In this document: positions 23,622 through 32,215 of the stretch, piece after piece
How positions within the stretch are numbered: position 1 is the first letter of the stretch
How the letters are laid out: the number at the start of each line of letters is the position of its first letter
Assembly: GCA_016935975.1 (NCBI GenBank)
Contig: JAFGPX010000151.1
Span: 1 to 41,591 of the forward strand
Direction of reading: 5' to 3'
Source of the DNA: Deltaproteobacteria bacterium
GTDB taxonomy: Bacteria > Myxococcota_A > Polyangia > Fen-1088
DNA length: 41,591 nt
Translations under genes and position numbers: made by a program
Notes under the pieces: generated by a model
Told to the model about the DNA's origin: nothing
The model's database searches: none
What the model saw: only the letters and a program-made list of their open reading frames with translations

Positions 23622-24182
23622 ATGCTGTCGGACGGCAACCCAGCGCCGACGATTCGCCGTGCAACGCTAGCCGACGTCGAGACGGTCGTCGCGCTCGTGC
23701 ACGGCGCCTATCGCGGCGACGAGAGTCGCGCAGGTTGGACGACCGAAGCCGACCTGCTGGACGGCCGGCGCACGGACCGCGATGAGGTGACCGAGCTTCT
23801 GGAACAGCCGTCGACGCGCATCTTGCTGGCGGAGATTGGCCAAGCCGTGACCGGAACCGTGTTGCTCCGCAACGAGCAATCGGCCGGCTACATCGGCATG
23901 CTCGCGGTCAAGCCGACCTCTCAGGCTCGCGGCATCGGACGGCTGCTCTTGGCTACGGCCGAACAAATGATTGCAGCGGAGTGGCAGCTCTCCGTGGCTC
24001 GCATGACCGTCATCCGACAACGCGCGGATCTGATCCGCTGGTATGCGAGGCACGGCTACCGCGATACGGGTCGGCGAGAGCCATTCCCCTACGGCAACGA
24101 GCGCTACGGCATACCCCGACGCCCAGACCTCGAGTTCGTCGTACTCGAGAAATCGCTTCCGGCGAGGACGCACCAAGGCTGA
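23622..24182 (+). CDS. GNAT-family N-acetyltransferase
   Basis: 186 aa. The acetyl-CoA pyrophosphate loop is in GMLAVKPTSQARGIGRLLL (Q-x-x-G-x-G), followed by the alpha helix and a C-terminal beta strand with ARHGYRDTGRRE. The acceptor is unknown. It stands alone, with 222 bp upstream and a convergent pseudokinase downstream. The ATG start lacks a strong binding site, but no better start fits the domain. Confidence 0.85.
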   Translation: MLSDGNPAPTIRRATLADVETVVALVHGAYRGDESRAGWTTEADLLDGRRTDRDEVTELLEQPSTRILLAEIGQAVTGTVLLRNEQSAGYIGMLAVKPTSQARGIGRLLLATAEQMIAAEWQLSVARMTVIRQRADLIRWYARHGYRDTGRREPFPYGNERYGIPRRPDLEFVVLEKSLPARTHQG

Positions 24183-24348
24183 GGTCCGTTGGCCCCGTCC
24201 GCCAAGTGGCCGGCCGGCGTTCGCGTTTGGCCAGGGCCGCGCGCAGCACGGAAATGGGACCATCTCCTCGGCTTCTGGACCTTGGCCCGCATCCGGCACG
24301 AGGTGCTGCAGGATAGTCTCCGGCCACCCTGCCGACTATTCCCCGTCC

Positions 24349-26049
24349 CTACTCGTTGAACTTGGCCATCGCCGGCCTGGCGCCGGCCTCGACCGTCACG
24401 GCCACGGACACCACGCGCTTCTCGGCCGGCAAGTAGATGCCGACCATGTGTTTGCCGGGCGCGGCCGGGATGCGCAGCGACGGACACAGCAGACCGACCT
24501 CTTCATCGTCGATGAGGATGGGGTACTTGCCGATGGTTCCACATTCGACGCGCACGAAACCGTGCGCGCGCGGAAGGGGCGGAGCCGGAACCAGGTTGCG
24601 CCGGATGATGGCGCCCGGACCGGTGTCCACCGTGTCGCGGAAGGTATGGTGCCCCGGCAAGGTCAGAACCACGCGGTGGCTGCCGGGACCGACCAGGATA
24701 TCCGCGAAGGTCGTGCCCTTGGCCACCCCATCGACCCATACCGTGGCCCCGGGCGGCACCGTTTCGACGACCAGATGCCCGGCGAGACGAGCCAGAATGC
24801 TCTTCCGCGTCGGAGCCCCGGGAGCGCTTTGACCGACGCCCAGCTCGGCATTCCCGGCAACGACGGATCGGCCGTTCTCCTCGCGCGTCCCGACGCGCTC
24901 CCGGCCGGGGATCCCAAAGCGCCAGTCCACCGACAGGACGAGCGACACGAGGGCCGCAACCGTGCCCAGCGCGGCGAACAGAATCGCGGCCCGCATGCGC
25001 CGACGGTCGCGACGTCTACCTAGACCGGGCACGGCGCGGGCCAGAGCCTCGGCCGTCAGGCTGTCCGCGGGCAGCGGCACCTTGATCTCCGCCGGCCCTG
25101 CGCTTTCGCGCCCGCGCGCCGCAGCCTCTCGCGCTTCCTTCTCGGCCTTGCGCAGGCCCAAGGCGATCAGGCGTTGCCGTTTGGGCACGCTGTCCACGCC
25201 GCCCGAGAGCCGCTCGATCAGCGCGGCCGCGGATTCCGGTCGTTGCTCGGGCCAGGGAGCGAGCAGGCTGCGCAGCGCCAGGTTCAGCTTGGGGGAAAGC
25301 CCGGGCAGTTCGGGCGGCGGTGTCGGACAGGTTCCATCCGGCTCGGCACCCGCGCCCCGGCAAGGCGCTTGACCGGCGAGGAGAAAGTAAAGCAGCGCTC
25401 CCAGCGAGTAGAGATCCGCGGCCACCCCCTCCCGCTCGTTCGAGGCGGCCAGCCCCAAGGCGGCCGACCGCAACTCCGGCGCCACGAACCAGCCCCGCTC
25501 CGCAGCCTCTTCGGCATAGCCCCGCCAGGCGGCCGCGATGCCCGCATCCAGCAACACCACCTCGCCCGTCTCGGTGACCAGGACGTTCTGCGGAGCGAGC
25601 CCCAGATGCGGAAGGCTCGGCCTGGCCGAGTGCCCGACCTGCAGCAAGCGCGCGATCTCCGCGCCGATGAGGCCCGCCAAATCGGGATCCACGCCCGTCC
25701 GCCCCTCGGCCTCGGCCAGCGACATCTCCAACAGCCGCGCCAGGTCGTAGCCAGGCACGTGCTCGGTCACGATGAAGGTGGCGGACGGATCCGTCGAGAC
25801 GTCGACCACCTTGCCGAACCCCGGCCGCTGAAACTCGCGCAGCCGCCGCCCGGCGGCGACGAATCTCGCCGCCACCTGGGCAAGCGCCCCCTCGGGAATG
25901 CGATCCCGCCGCAGCAGCTTCAAGGCGAAGAGCTGTCCCGCGACCCCACCCGCGTCCTCGGGCAGGCGCGCGAGATACGTCTCGGTGACGCCGCCCGGGC
26001 CAAGCAGGCCCTCGACCACGTACCTGCCCATGCGCAGCGACGGAAGCAC
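24349..26049 (-). CDS. pseudokinase with transmembrane helix and PEGA + Cys-pair tail
   Basis: 566 aa. The kinase fold (about 8-275) retains the Gly loop (LLGPGGVTETY), ATP Lys K44 and PE of APE (E192). The catalytic loop reads HLGLAPQN: the catalytic Asp is Gly150 and the Lys is Ala152, while metal-binding N155 stays. DFG is DAG (D168 kept). It should bind ATP at most. A basic linker (290-352), one membrane helix (about 354-374), a PEGA domain (about 425-495) and a last module with C503 and C522 in GKYPILIDDEEVGLLCP follow. The start is GTG at 26049; the ATG of MGRY, 18 nt downstream, is equally plausible. It lies 77 bp after the PLD gene, same strand. Confidence 0.88.
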   Translation of the reverse strand: MLPSLRMGRYVVEGLLGPGGVTETYLARLPEDAGGVAGQLFALKLLRRDRIPEGALAQVAARFVAAGRRLREFQRPGFGKVVDVSTDPSATFIVTEHVPGYDLARLLEMSLAEAEGRTGVDPDLAGLIGAEIARLLQVGHSARPSLPHLGLAPQNVLVTETGEVVLLDAGIAAAWRGYAEEAAERGWFVAPELRSAALGLAASNEREGVAADLYSLGALLYFLLAGQAPCRGAGAEPDGTCPTPPPELPGLSPKLNLALRSLLAPWPEQRPESAAALIERLSGGVDSVPKRQRLIALGLRKAEKEAREAAARGRESAGPAEIKVPLPADSLTAEALARAVPGLGRRRDRRRMRAAILFAALGTVAALVSLVLSVDWRFGIPGRERVGTREENGRSVVAGNAELGVGQSAPGAPTRKSILARLAGHLVVETVPPGATVWVDGVAKGTTFADILVGPGSHRVVLTLPGHHTFRDTVDTGPGAIIRRNLVPAPPLPRAHGFVRVECGTIGKYPILIDDEEVGLLCPSLRIPAAPGKHMVGIYLPAEKRVVSVAVTVEAGARPAMAKFNE

Positions 26050-26126
26050 GACTCGCGATTGTAGACCAGGCGCGGGCGCGGCGCCCTATCCCGCGCAATT
26101 CGCCACGATGCGGTTGTCCATCGGCG

Positions 26127-26738
26127 CTAGCGCGGGCCACCGCAAGCAGCGAGCGGCTTGGGGCAGCGATCGCGCAGCTTGCAGGCGTCGCACTCGGCGC
26201 CGCGCCAGATACGGTCGAAATACCCCTGTACCTCGTCGAGCAGCAGGTCGTCGCGGCTCAAGAAGCCCAGCTCGAAGTTGCGCCGGCCCTCGCCCTTGGC
26301 ACCCAACCCCGCGCCGGTCCAGTTGGCGCTGCCCAGGTACAGCATGGCGCCATCGACGACGACTGCCTTGAAATGCACGCGCGGGCACAGCCGCAGTGCG
26401 AAGCTGCCGCGTGCGGGACGGCGCAGACCGGGCAGCCGTCGCAGCTCGGCACGAAACGGGGTGGACGGCGGCGAGGCATGCAGGATGCGGACTTCGACAC
26501 CACGGCCGACCGCTTCGGCCAGCACCTCCAGCGCGGAGCGGAACTCCCCCGCCCGGCTCGCCGTGCGCCGCCGCCCCGGCCGCGCCCGCTCGTCTTCGAC
26601 CATCAGCTCCTTGAGATTCGCCGTGGCGATCCACAAGCTGCGCTCCGCGTGCATCGCCGTCTTGACCACGGCCTCGTAGTGCCCCCGCCCCGCGACGAGC
26701 GCGAGATGCACGGGACGGTGTTGGCGAACGAAGTCCAT
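26127..26738 (-). CDS. single-HKD phospholipase D-like protein with four-cysteine tail
   Basis: 203 aa. The PLD signature is VHFKAVVVDGAMLYLGSANW: H122, K124, D129, then GSAN. Only one HKD copy is present, so activity needs a dimer, as in Nuc-type nucleases. The N-terminal 25-90 region is the usual first strand-helix unit (AERSLWIATANLKELM). The last 22 residues carry C183-x2-C186-x5-C192-x6-C199, a likely metal or Fe-S site. The substrate could be DNA or phospholipid; with no signal peptide, it should be cytosolic. It is divergent from the double kinase (62 bp between starts) and probably cotranscribed with the downstream pseudokinase. Confidence 0.85.
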   Translation of the reverse strand: MDFVRQHRPVHLALVAGRGHYEAVVKTAMHAERSLWIATANLKELMVEDERARPGRRRTASRAGEFRSALEVLAEAVGRGVEVRILHASPPSTPFRAELRRLPGLRRPARGSFALRLCPRVHFKAVVVDGAMLYLGSANWTGAGLGAKGEGRRNFELGFLSRDDLLLDEVQGYFDRIWRGAECDACKLRDRCPKPLAACGGPR

Positions 26739-26800
26739 CGGCTAGTGACGCATCGACCTGATTCTAGCATTCGGCGACGCCGGTTCTTCCCGTCCGTGAC

Positions 26801-29629
26801 GTGCCGGTTCTTCCGCTTCGTTTCCGCTTCGATGTAGTATGCCCCCCGTTGAGCTCGCGCAACCAGGATCCCCCAGCCCCCCAAGCCATCTACCCGCGCC
26901 GATTCGGCCCCCGCTTCACGCTGCTCAAGGAACTCGGCAAGGGCGGCATGGGCCATGTGTTCATGGCGCTGACCGGACAGGCCGGGGTGGAACGCGTCTG
27001 CGCGCTGAAGATCCTCAAGGAAGTGCGCGCGGGACGGGACGCCGAGGAACTGACCCAGCGCTTTCTGGACGAGGCCAAGGTCGTCACCAAGCTCTCGCAC
27101 GAGAACCTGGTCTACGTCTTCGACTTCGGTATCCACGACCGGCGTGGCTACCTGGCCATGGAGTACGTCGAGGGCAAGTCGATCACCGAAACCTGGAACC
27201 GCTGTGCCGCCCGCCGCGACGGCTTTCCGATCGGGCTCTCGCTCTACTACATCGCCGAGCTGGTTTCGGCCCTCTGGTACGCGGCCAACGTCGAGGGATT
27301 GGGCCTCGTCCACCGTGACATCTCGCCGTCCAACGTCATGCTGACCTACACCGGCGGCATCAAGCTCATCGACTTCGGCCTGGCCAAGTGGAGCGCCAAG
27401 GTGGTGCAGACCGCGGCCGGCGTGCAGTGGGGCAAGACCAGCTACATGTCGCCCGAGCAGTACATCGGCAAGCCGGTCGATCACCGCAGCGATCTCTTCT
27501 CGGCCGGCGTGATCCTGTGGGAGCTGCTCACCGGCCGGCAGCTCTTCCCGCCTTCCGAGCCGCGCGTTCCCAACGGCGCCATCCCGCCACCATCGCGCCA
27601 CACGCGCGAGGTGACGCCCGAGCTCGACCGCGCCGTCATGCGCGCCCTGGCCATTTCGCCGTCCGAACGCTTCCAGACCGGCGAGGAGATGGGCACGGCG
27701 CTGCTTGCCGAGATGCCGCGCGAGCCCGGCGGCAAGATGCAGGCCGCCAGATTCGTCAACCGCTTGTTCGAAGCCGAGATCCGCGACGAGGCAGCCGAAC
27801 GGCGCGAGCTGGTCGAACGCGCCGGCCGGATGGACGAGGCCGGGCTGGCCGAGCCAAGCGAGCCGCCGCTGGTGAGCGGCCCGATGGGCAACGGCGCCAC
27901 CACCCCCGACCCCGATCCCGACGGCCTCGTGGGCAAGACCTTGAGCGACCGCTACTACGTCCGCCGCCTGGTCGGCGAAGGCGCCATGGGCCGCGTCTAC
28001 GAAGGCCACCACACCGGCGTCGGCAAGCGCGTGGCCATCAAGATCGCCCACAAGGTCGAGCGGCGGAGAAACGAGGTGGCCAAGCGCATCCAGCGCGAAG
28101 CGCTGGCGCCGGCGCAGATTGGCCATCCCAACGTCGCCGACGTCACCGACTGCGGCACCACTCCGGCCGGCGAGTTCTTCTTCGTCATGGAGTTCATCGA
28201 CGGCGTAAGCCTGGACGCGGTCATCAAGCGCGACGGCCAGATCGGCGTCGAGCGCGCGCTGGCCATCGCCGTGCAGATCTGCCGCGCGCTCGAGGCCGCC
28301 CATCGCGCCGGCATCATTCACCGCGATCTCAAGCCCTCGAACGTCATGCTCGTCCGCTCGCAGGACCAGGAAGACATGGTCAAGGTCCTCGACTTCGGCG
28401 TGGCCAAGTTCCTGCACGACACCGGCGACGGCGCCAATATCACGCTGACCGGCGCCACCGTGGGCACGCCCAAGTACATGGCGCCCGAACAGATCCGGGG
28501 CGGCGGCATCGTGGACTTCCGCTCGGACATCTACGCCCTGGGCGCCATCCTCTACACCATGCTGGCGGGCGGCCGCCTGCCCATCGAAGGCGCGACCATC
28601 GACGAGCTCTGGCAGCGCAAGCTCACGCGCGACCCGCAGCCGCTGCGCGAGCACCGCTCCGACCTGCCCCCGGATCTCGAGGAGCTGATCCTCGGCTGCC
28701 TGGCGCGTGACCAGAACGATCGTCCGGTTTCGGCGCAGGATCTCAGAAGACAGCTCGTCGCTCACCTCGAAGCCGCGCGCGCCATGAGCGACAGCATTCT
28801 GGGCATGAAGTCTCCCTCGCAGACCGAGGTTCTGGGCGGACGCGCGCGCCAGCTACGGGCCCACGCGGGCATCGTGCTCGGCGCCATCACCGCCGCTGCC
28901 ATCGCCGGGACCGGCATCTATCTCGTGCGTTCGCCGCAACCGCAACCCCAGTCGGCCGGCCCCGACCTTCCCGCCCCCGCAACGAAGCCCGTCGTGCCGG
29001 CTTCGGCGCCCGCGCCGCTTCCCGCCCCTGCGCCCGCGCCAGAACAAGGCCAGTGGCCGCCGCCGACGAGCCCTGCTTTCGCCCCGTCGCCACTGCTGGG
29101 CAGGCCCGCGCCGGCCGCCAGCACGCCCGGCGATGCCACGGCCGTTGGCCAAGCCAAGGCAAGTCGTCGCAGCGGCGGGGCGCCCCCGCCCGCCGCGCCG
29201 GCAACCGCCACGCAAGAACAGCCGCCCGCGCCGGCCGGCGAACCTGGCCTCGCAAAACCCGCCGGCAGCGGGGGCCAGCCACGCGCGGGCGGCCGTCTGC
29301 GTCCGGCCGCGCCAACCGGTGCCGAGAACGTGGGCCTCGATGAAGCCGCCGCCGCAGCCATCGCCAAGGCCCAAGCTGCCTTCAGCGGCGGCCACATGGC
29401 CGCTGCGCGCATCGCGGCGACCGAAGCGGTAGCCGCGGCCGCGCAGGCCTCGCCTGCCCTCAAGGCGCGCGCCCATGTCATCATGGGCAAGGTCGAACTC
29501 GCCGGCGAACGCTTTGCCGAAGCCCAGCGCGAGTTCGATCGCGCGTTGGCCGTCGAACCGCAGAACCCCATCGCCCGCAAGGGCAAAGAGCGCGCCCGAG
29601 CCGCCGCCGCCAAGACCAAGACGCGCTAG
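26801..29629 (+). CDS. tandem double Ser/Thr kinase with TM helix and C-terminal helical repeat
   Basis: 942 aa as called. Kinase 1 (about 38-305): GKGGMGHVF, K70, HRDISPSN (D173), DFG (D191), SPE. Kinase 2 (about 385-660): VGEGAMGRVYEG, K414, HRDLKPSN (D509), DFG (D531), APE. Both are complete; kinase 1 has Ser175 where most have Lys, a variant common in myxobacteria. A membrane helix (about 689-709), a Pro/Ala-rich spacer (710-845) and a TPR-like helical end (855-935, MGKVELAGERFAEAQREFD) follow. The start is uncertain: GTG 26801 is called, but TTG 26849 would leave more room for a promoter. A terminator follows at 29773. Confidence 0.9.
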   Translation: MPVLPLRFRFDVVCPPLSSRNQDPPAPQAIYPRRFGPRFTLLKELGKGGMGHVFMALTGQAGVERVCALKILKEVRAGRDAEELTQRFLDEAKVVTKLSHENLVYVFDFGIHDRRGYLAMEYVEGKSITETWNRCAARRDGFPIGLSLYYIAELVSALWYAANVEGLGLVHRDISPSNVMLTYTGGIKLIDFGLAKWSAKVVQTAAGVQWGKTSYMSPEQYIGKPVDHRSDLFSAGVILWELLTGRQLFPPSEPRVPNGAIPPPSRHTREVTPELDRAVMRALAISPSERFQTGEEMGTALLAEMPREPGGKMQAARFVNRLFEAEIRDEAAERRELVERAGRMDEAGLAEPSEPPLVSGPMGNGATTPDPDPDGLVGKTLSDRYYVRRLVGEGAMGRVYEGHHTGVGKRVAIKIAHKVERRRNEVAKRIQREALAPAQIGHPNVADVTDCGTTPAGEFFFVMEFIDGVSLDAVIKRDGQIGVERALAIAVQICRALEAAHRAGIIHRDLKPSNVMLVRSQDQEDMVKVLDFGVAKFLHDTGDGANITLTGATVGTPKYMAPEQIRGGGIVDFRSDIYALGAILYTMLAGGRLPIEGATIDELWQRKLTRDPQPLREHRSDLPPDLEELILGCLARDQNDRPVSAQDLRRQLVAHLEAARAMSDSILGMKSPSQTEVLGGRARQLRAHAGIVLGAITAAAIAGTGIYLVRSPQPQPQSAGPDLPAPATKPVVPASAPAPLPAPAPAPEQGQWPPPTSPAFAPSPLLGRPAPAASTPGDATAVGQAKASRRSGGAPPPAAPATATQEQPPAPAGEPGLAKPAGSGGQPRAGGRLRPAAPTGAENVGLDEAAAAAIAKAQAAFSGGHMAAARIAATEAVAAAAQASPALKARAHVIMGKVELAGERFAEAQREFDRALAVEPQNPIARKGKERARAAAAKTKTR

Positions 29630-29637
29630 GTGGGCAA

Positions 29638-29658
29638 GAACCACAGAGAACACGGAGG
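29638..29658 (+). repeat. dispersed intergenic repeat (copy 1)
   Basis: Copy of AACCACRGAGAACACRGAGG starting 8 nt after the stop of the double kinase, followed by a weaker second unit (AGAACACGGAAGGAG) to about 29680. A copy with 19 of 21 matching bases lies on the minus strand at 35129-35149, again directly at a stop codon. I recall similar CACGGAGAACACAGAG units after genes in other bacteria. Confidence 0.7.
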
Positions 29659-29772
29659 CGGGGAAGAACACGGAAGGAGAAAGGGTGCCGGATCCCGAAG
29701 TGCCGTCCCATTCGTCCGGGGCCAGCAGACGGATCGCTGCCCTCGACCGAACGACCTGCAGCCTGTAGCCAT

Positions 29773-29807
29773 CTTGGGTCGCGGGCGAAGCCCGCGCCAA
29801 GGTTTTT
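29773..29807 (+). terminator. intrinsic terminator of the double-kinase gene
   Basis: CTTGG-GT-CGCGGGC, loop GAA, GCCCGCG-CCAAG makes a 12-bp stem with a 2-nt bulge, followed by GTTTTT. It lies between convergent genes, 144 bp after the plus-strand stop. The minus direction lacks a T-run. Confidence 0.75.
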
Positions 29808-29810
29808 CCG

Positions 29811-31613
29811 TCAGTAGTTGAAGTGCACGCGGTGCGGGCGATCCGCGACGATTTCGCGCTCCAAGGTCCAGATACGGTTCTGCGGAATGACGAATACTCC
29901 GATCATGTGCTTGCCGGGATCGAGGCGAACGCCCGCGATCGGACACAACGCCCCGATCTCCTTGCCGTCGACAAGGACGGGGTACTTGCCCTCGGTCGTG
30001 CAAGCCACGTTGACCCCCACGCTGCCCGAGAGCGGAAAGATCGCGGGGACCATCTCGCGTTCGAAGAGCGCGCCGTTCGTGGTGTCGATCACGTCGCGCA
30101 GCATGCGGTAGCCGGACGCCGTGACCACCAGGCGATGCGAACCCGGTTCCGTGGCCAAGGTCGTGGGCGCGACACCCGCCTCTCGTCCGTCGAGCCAAAC
30201 CACGGCTCCCGCCGGCACCACCTTGAGCACCAGGTTGCCCTTCGGGATAGTCGGCTTTGGCGTGAGCTTGGGCTTTGCCGCCTCGAGCCTGGCCCGCTCC
30301 GCGGCCGCCGCTGCTTCGCGCAACATGCTCTGCTCGCGCGCCGCACGCCAGCTCTTGAGGAGGTAGTAGCCTTCCACGCCCCCGACCACCAGCACGATCG
30401 CAATCGGCACCCAGGCATAGCGGAAGAGCTTGCGTGCGAAGGCGCTCTTGGTCCAAGCGAGGATGCGGATGCCGCCACGCCGCCGCCGGCGCTTCATCTT
30501 GCCGTCGGCGCCGACCTCGATCTCTTCCTCATCCTCGTCGTCGTAGACCACCCCGACGTCCGGATCGTCGGCCGCGATCTCGCCACGCGCCTCGTCGGCC
30601 ACCGCGTTCTGCGGAACCAGCGCAAAGGGCCGGATCGCGGAATCGTCGTCGCCTGCCCCCTCCTCGGCCGTCGAGACGGACGCGGCCTGCGCCAACGGCT
30701 CGACTTCCGTGGGGGCTTCCGCTGCGCCGTCGGCGGCCGCGGCCGGCCAGGCTGGGGCCTGCGCGAGAGCCCCGACACCGGCGTTGGCCGAGAGCAAGGC
30801 AGCCGAGAGCTGGCGCACCACCTCGATCGCCGTGCGCGGCCGCGCGCTCGCCGCGTACGACAGCGCGCGCGCCATGATGGCGGCAATGGAGGGGTGCACC
30901 CCTTCGAGCTCGGGCGGCCCACCGGCGATGCAGGCCTCCAGCCCCTCCGGCGTGTCGCCCGCGAAGGGCGGGTGACCGTAGTACAGGAAGTACATCAGCG
31001 CCCCAAGAGAATAGAGGTCGGAAGAAGCTGCCGCGGGCTCGCCCCGCAGCTGTTCAGGGGCCGCGAAGCGCCAGCTTTCGCCCGGCCACCCCGCCCGCGA
31101 ACGCAATGCCTCCGCGAAACCGCAGTCGAGCAACAAGATATCGCCCGACGGCCGGACCAAAACGTTGCCCGACGAAAGCCCGCCGTGCACGCGCATGCCG
31201 TCGGGCTGGGCGTGCAGCGGTACCAGGCGCTCGGCGAGCTTGCGCGCGACGGTCCCGACCAACCGAATGTCCATGCGGCTGCCTTCGGGCACCGCCTGAC
31301 CGCGCAGTTGGCGCAGGTTCACCCCTTCCTCGAACTGGAACGCGGCAAAGACGGCCTCGGGCCGGTCCCCGATCTCGAAAACCCCGGCCGTGCCGGGCAG
31401 AGGCCGGCGCTGCAGCATGCGCGCCGCCGCGATGAAACGTAGCTCGACCTCGGCGCGATGCTCGCCCTGGCGCAGAACCTTGAGGGCGAACGCCTGGGCC
31501 TTTTCGCCGGGCAAGACTTCCACCAGCCGTGCCCGAAAGGTCTCGGTCACGTGGTTGCGTCCCAGCAGCGTCTCGGGCTGGTAGCGCCCGAGACGTGCGA
31601 ATCTCGCGCTCAT
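29811..31613 (-). CDS. pseudokinase with transmembrane helix and PEGA + Cys-pair tail (paralogue)
   Basis: 600 aa. Kinase fold about 10-275 with K45 kept. The Gly loop is atypical (LLGRNHVTETF), the catalytic loop is HGGLSSGN (Asp to Gly145, Lys to Ser147, N150 kept), DFG is DCG (D163), and APE is E187. It should be catalytically dead. An acidic stretch (about 340-370), a basic run (KMKRRRRRGGIR), one membrane helix (about 401-418), a PEGA domain (about 460-520) and a terminal module with C538 and C557 follow. Domain order and the Cys spacing match the 24349-26049 protein. It is downstream of trmL on the same strand (83 bp) and convergent with the double kinase. Confidence 0.88.
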   Translation of the reverse strand: MSARFARLGRYQPETLLGRNHVTETFRARLVEVLPGEKAQAFALKVLRQGEHRAEVELRFIAAARMLQRRPLPGTAGVFEIGDRPEAVFAAFQFEEGVNLRQLRGQAVPEGSRMDIRLVGTVARKLAERLVPLHAQPDGMRVHGGLSSGNVLVRPSGDILLLDCGFAEALRSRAGWPGESWRFAAPEQLRGEPAAASSDLYSLGALMYFLYYGHPPFAGDTPEGLEACIAGGPPELEGVHPSIAAIMARALSYAASARPRTAIEVVRQLSAALLSANAGVGALAQAPAWPAAAADGAAEAPTEVEPLAQAASVSTAEEGAGDDDSAIRPFALVPQNAVADEARGEIAADDPDVGVVYDDEDEEEIEVGADGKMKRRRRRGGIRILAWTKSAFARKLFRYAWVPIAIVLVVGGVEGYYLLKSWRAAREQSMLREAAAAAERARLEAAKPKLTPKPTIPKGNLVLKVVPAGAVVWLDGREAGVAPTTLATEPGSHRLVVTASGYRMLRDVIDTTNGALFEREMVPAIFPLSGSVGVNVACTTEGKYPVLVDGKEIGALCPIAGVRLDPGKHMIGVFVIPQNRIWTLEREIVADRPHRVHFNY

Positions 31614-31696
31614 GAGTCAGTGGCCCTCACCCCAGAGTACATCGACCGACGGCAGCATTTCTTGCGCCAAGGCCCCGTCGCAATTTACCCAGCGCA

Positions 31697-32167
31697 TCAA
31701 GAGCCGGACGCCGTCCGTTGGCGCACGACCTCGAACATGGCCAGACCTGCGGTCGTCGATAGGTTGATCGAGCGCAGGCGCGGCTCGACCATGGGGATGC
31801 GCAAGGTGCGAGCCGCGTGGCGAGCCAGCAGGGTTTCGGGCAAACCCACGCTCTCGCACCCGAAGACCAACGCCACATCGTCAGGGTAGTGCACGTCCCA
31901 GAACGAGCGTGCGCCTTGCGACGAAAAGAAGAACGGCTCGCCCAACTCGGGCAACCTGCGTTCGATGGCGTCCCAACTCGGCCACACCCGCAGGCGCACG
32001 TGCGGCCAGTAGTCGAGCCCGGCCCGCAAGAGATAGCGATCGTCGAGCGAGAAACCCAGCGGCTCGACCAGGTGAAGCTCGGCCCCGGCGGCCAGCGTGG
32101 TGCGGCCGATGTTGCCCGTGTTCCAGTGGATTTCCGGCTCGACCAGGATGACGTGGAGAGAAGACAC
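31697..32167 (-). CDS. trmL: tRNA (cytidine/uridine-34-2'-O)-methyltransferase, TrmL-type SPOUT
   Basis: 156 aa from GTG, the usual TrmL length. The frame is open much further upstream, but homology begins at SSLHVILVEPEIHWNTGNIG. SPOUT knot motifs are in order: NTGNIGRT, LVEPLGFSLDDRYLLRAGLD, LVFGCESVGLP and INLSTTAGLAMFEVVRQ. It methylates the 2'-OH of the wobble base of tRNA-Leu using S-adenosylmethionine. GGGTGA precedes the GTG. It is divergent from the pseudouridine synthase gene with 48 bp between starts, so the two RNA-modification genes share a promoter region. Confidence 0.9.
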   Translation of the reverse strand: MSSLHVILVEPEIHWNTGNIGRTTLAAGAELHLVEPLGFSLDDRYLLRAGLDYWPHVRLRVWPSWDAIERRLPELGEPFFFSSQGARSFWDVHYPDDVALVFGCESVGLPETLLARHAARTLRIPMVEPRLRSINLSTTAGLAMFEVVRQRTASGS

Positions 32168-32215
32168 GACTTCACCCAAGCCAGGCCATAGTATGCACAG
32201 GCCGGTCCATTTGCC

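Noticed and set aside
26603..28765. 720-codon minus-strand frame over the double kinase
   Set aside because: Antisense shadow; its His/Asp/Leu-rich style is typical of reverse-strand translation of GC-rich genes.
29823..31442. 539-codon plus-strand frame over the second pseudokinase
   Set aside because: Antisense shadow; the minus-strand protein has kinase, TM and PEGA features.
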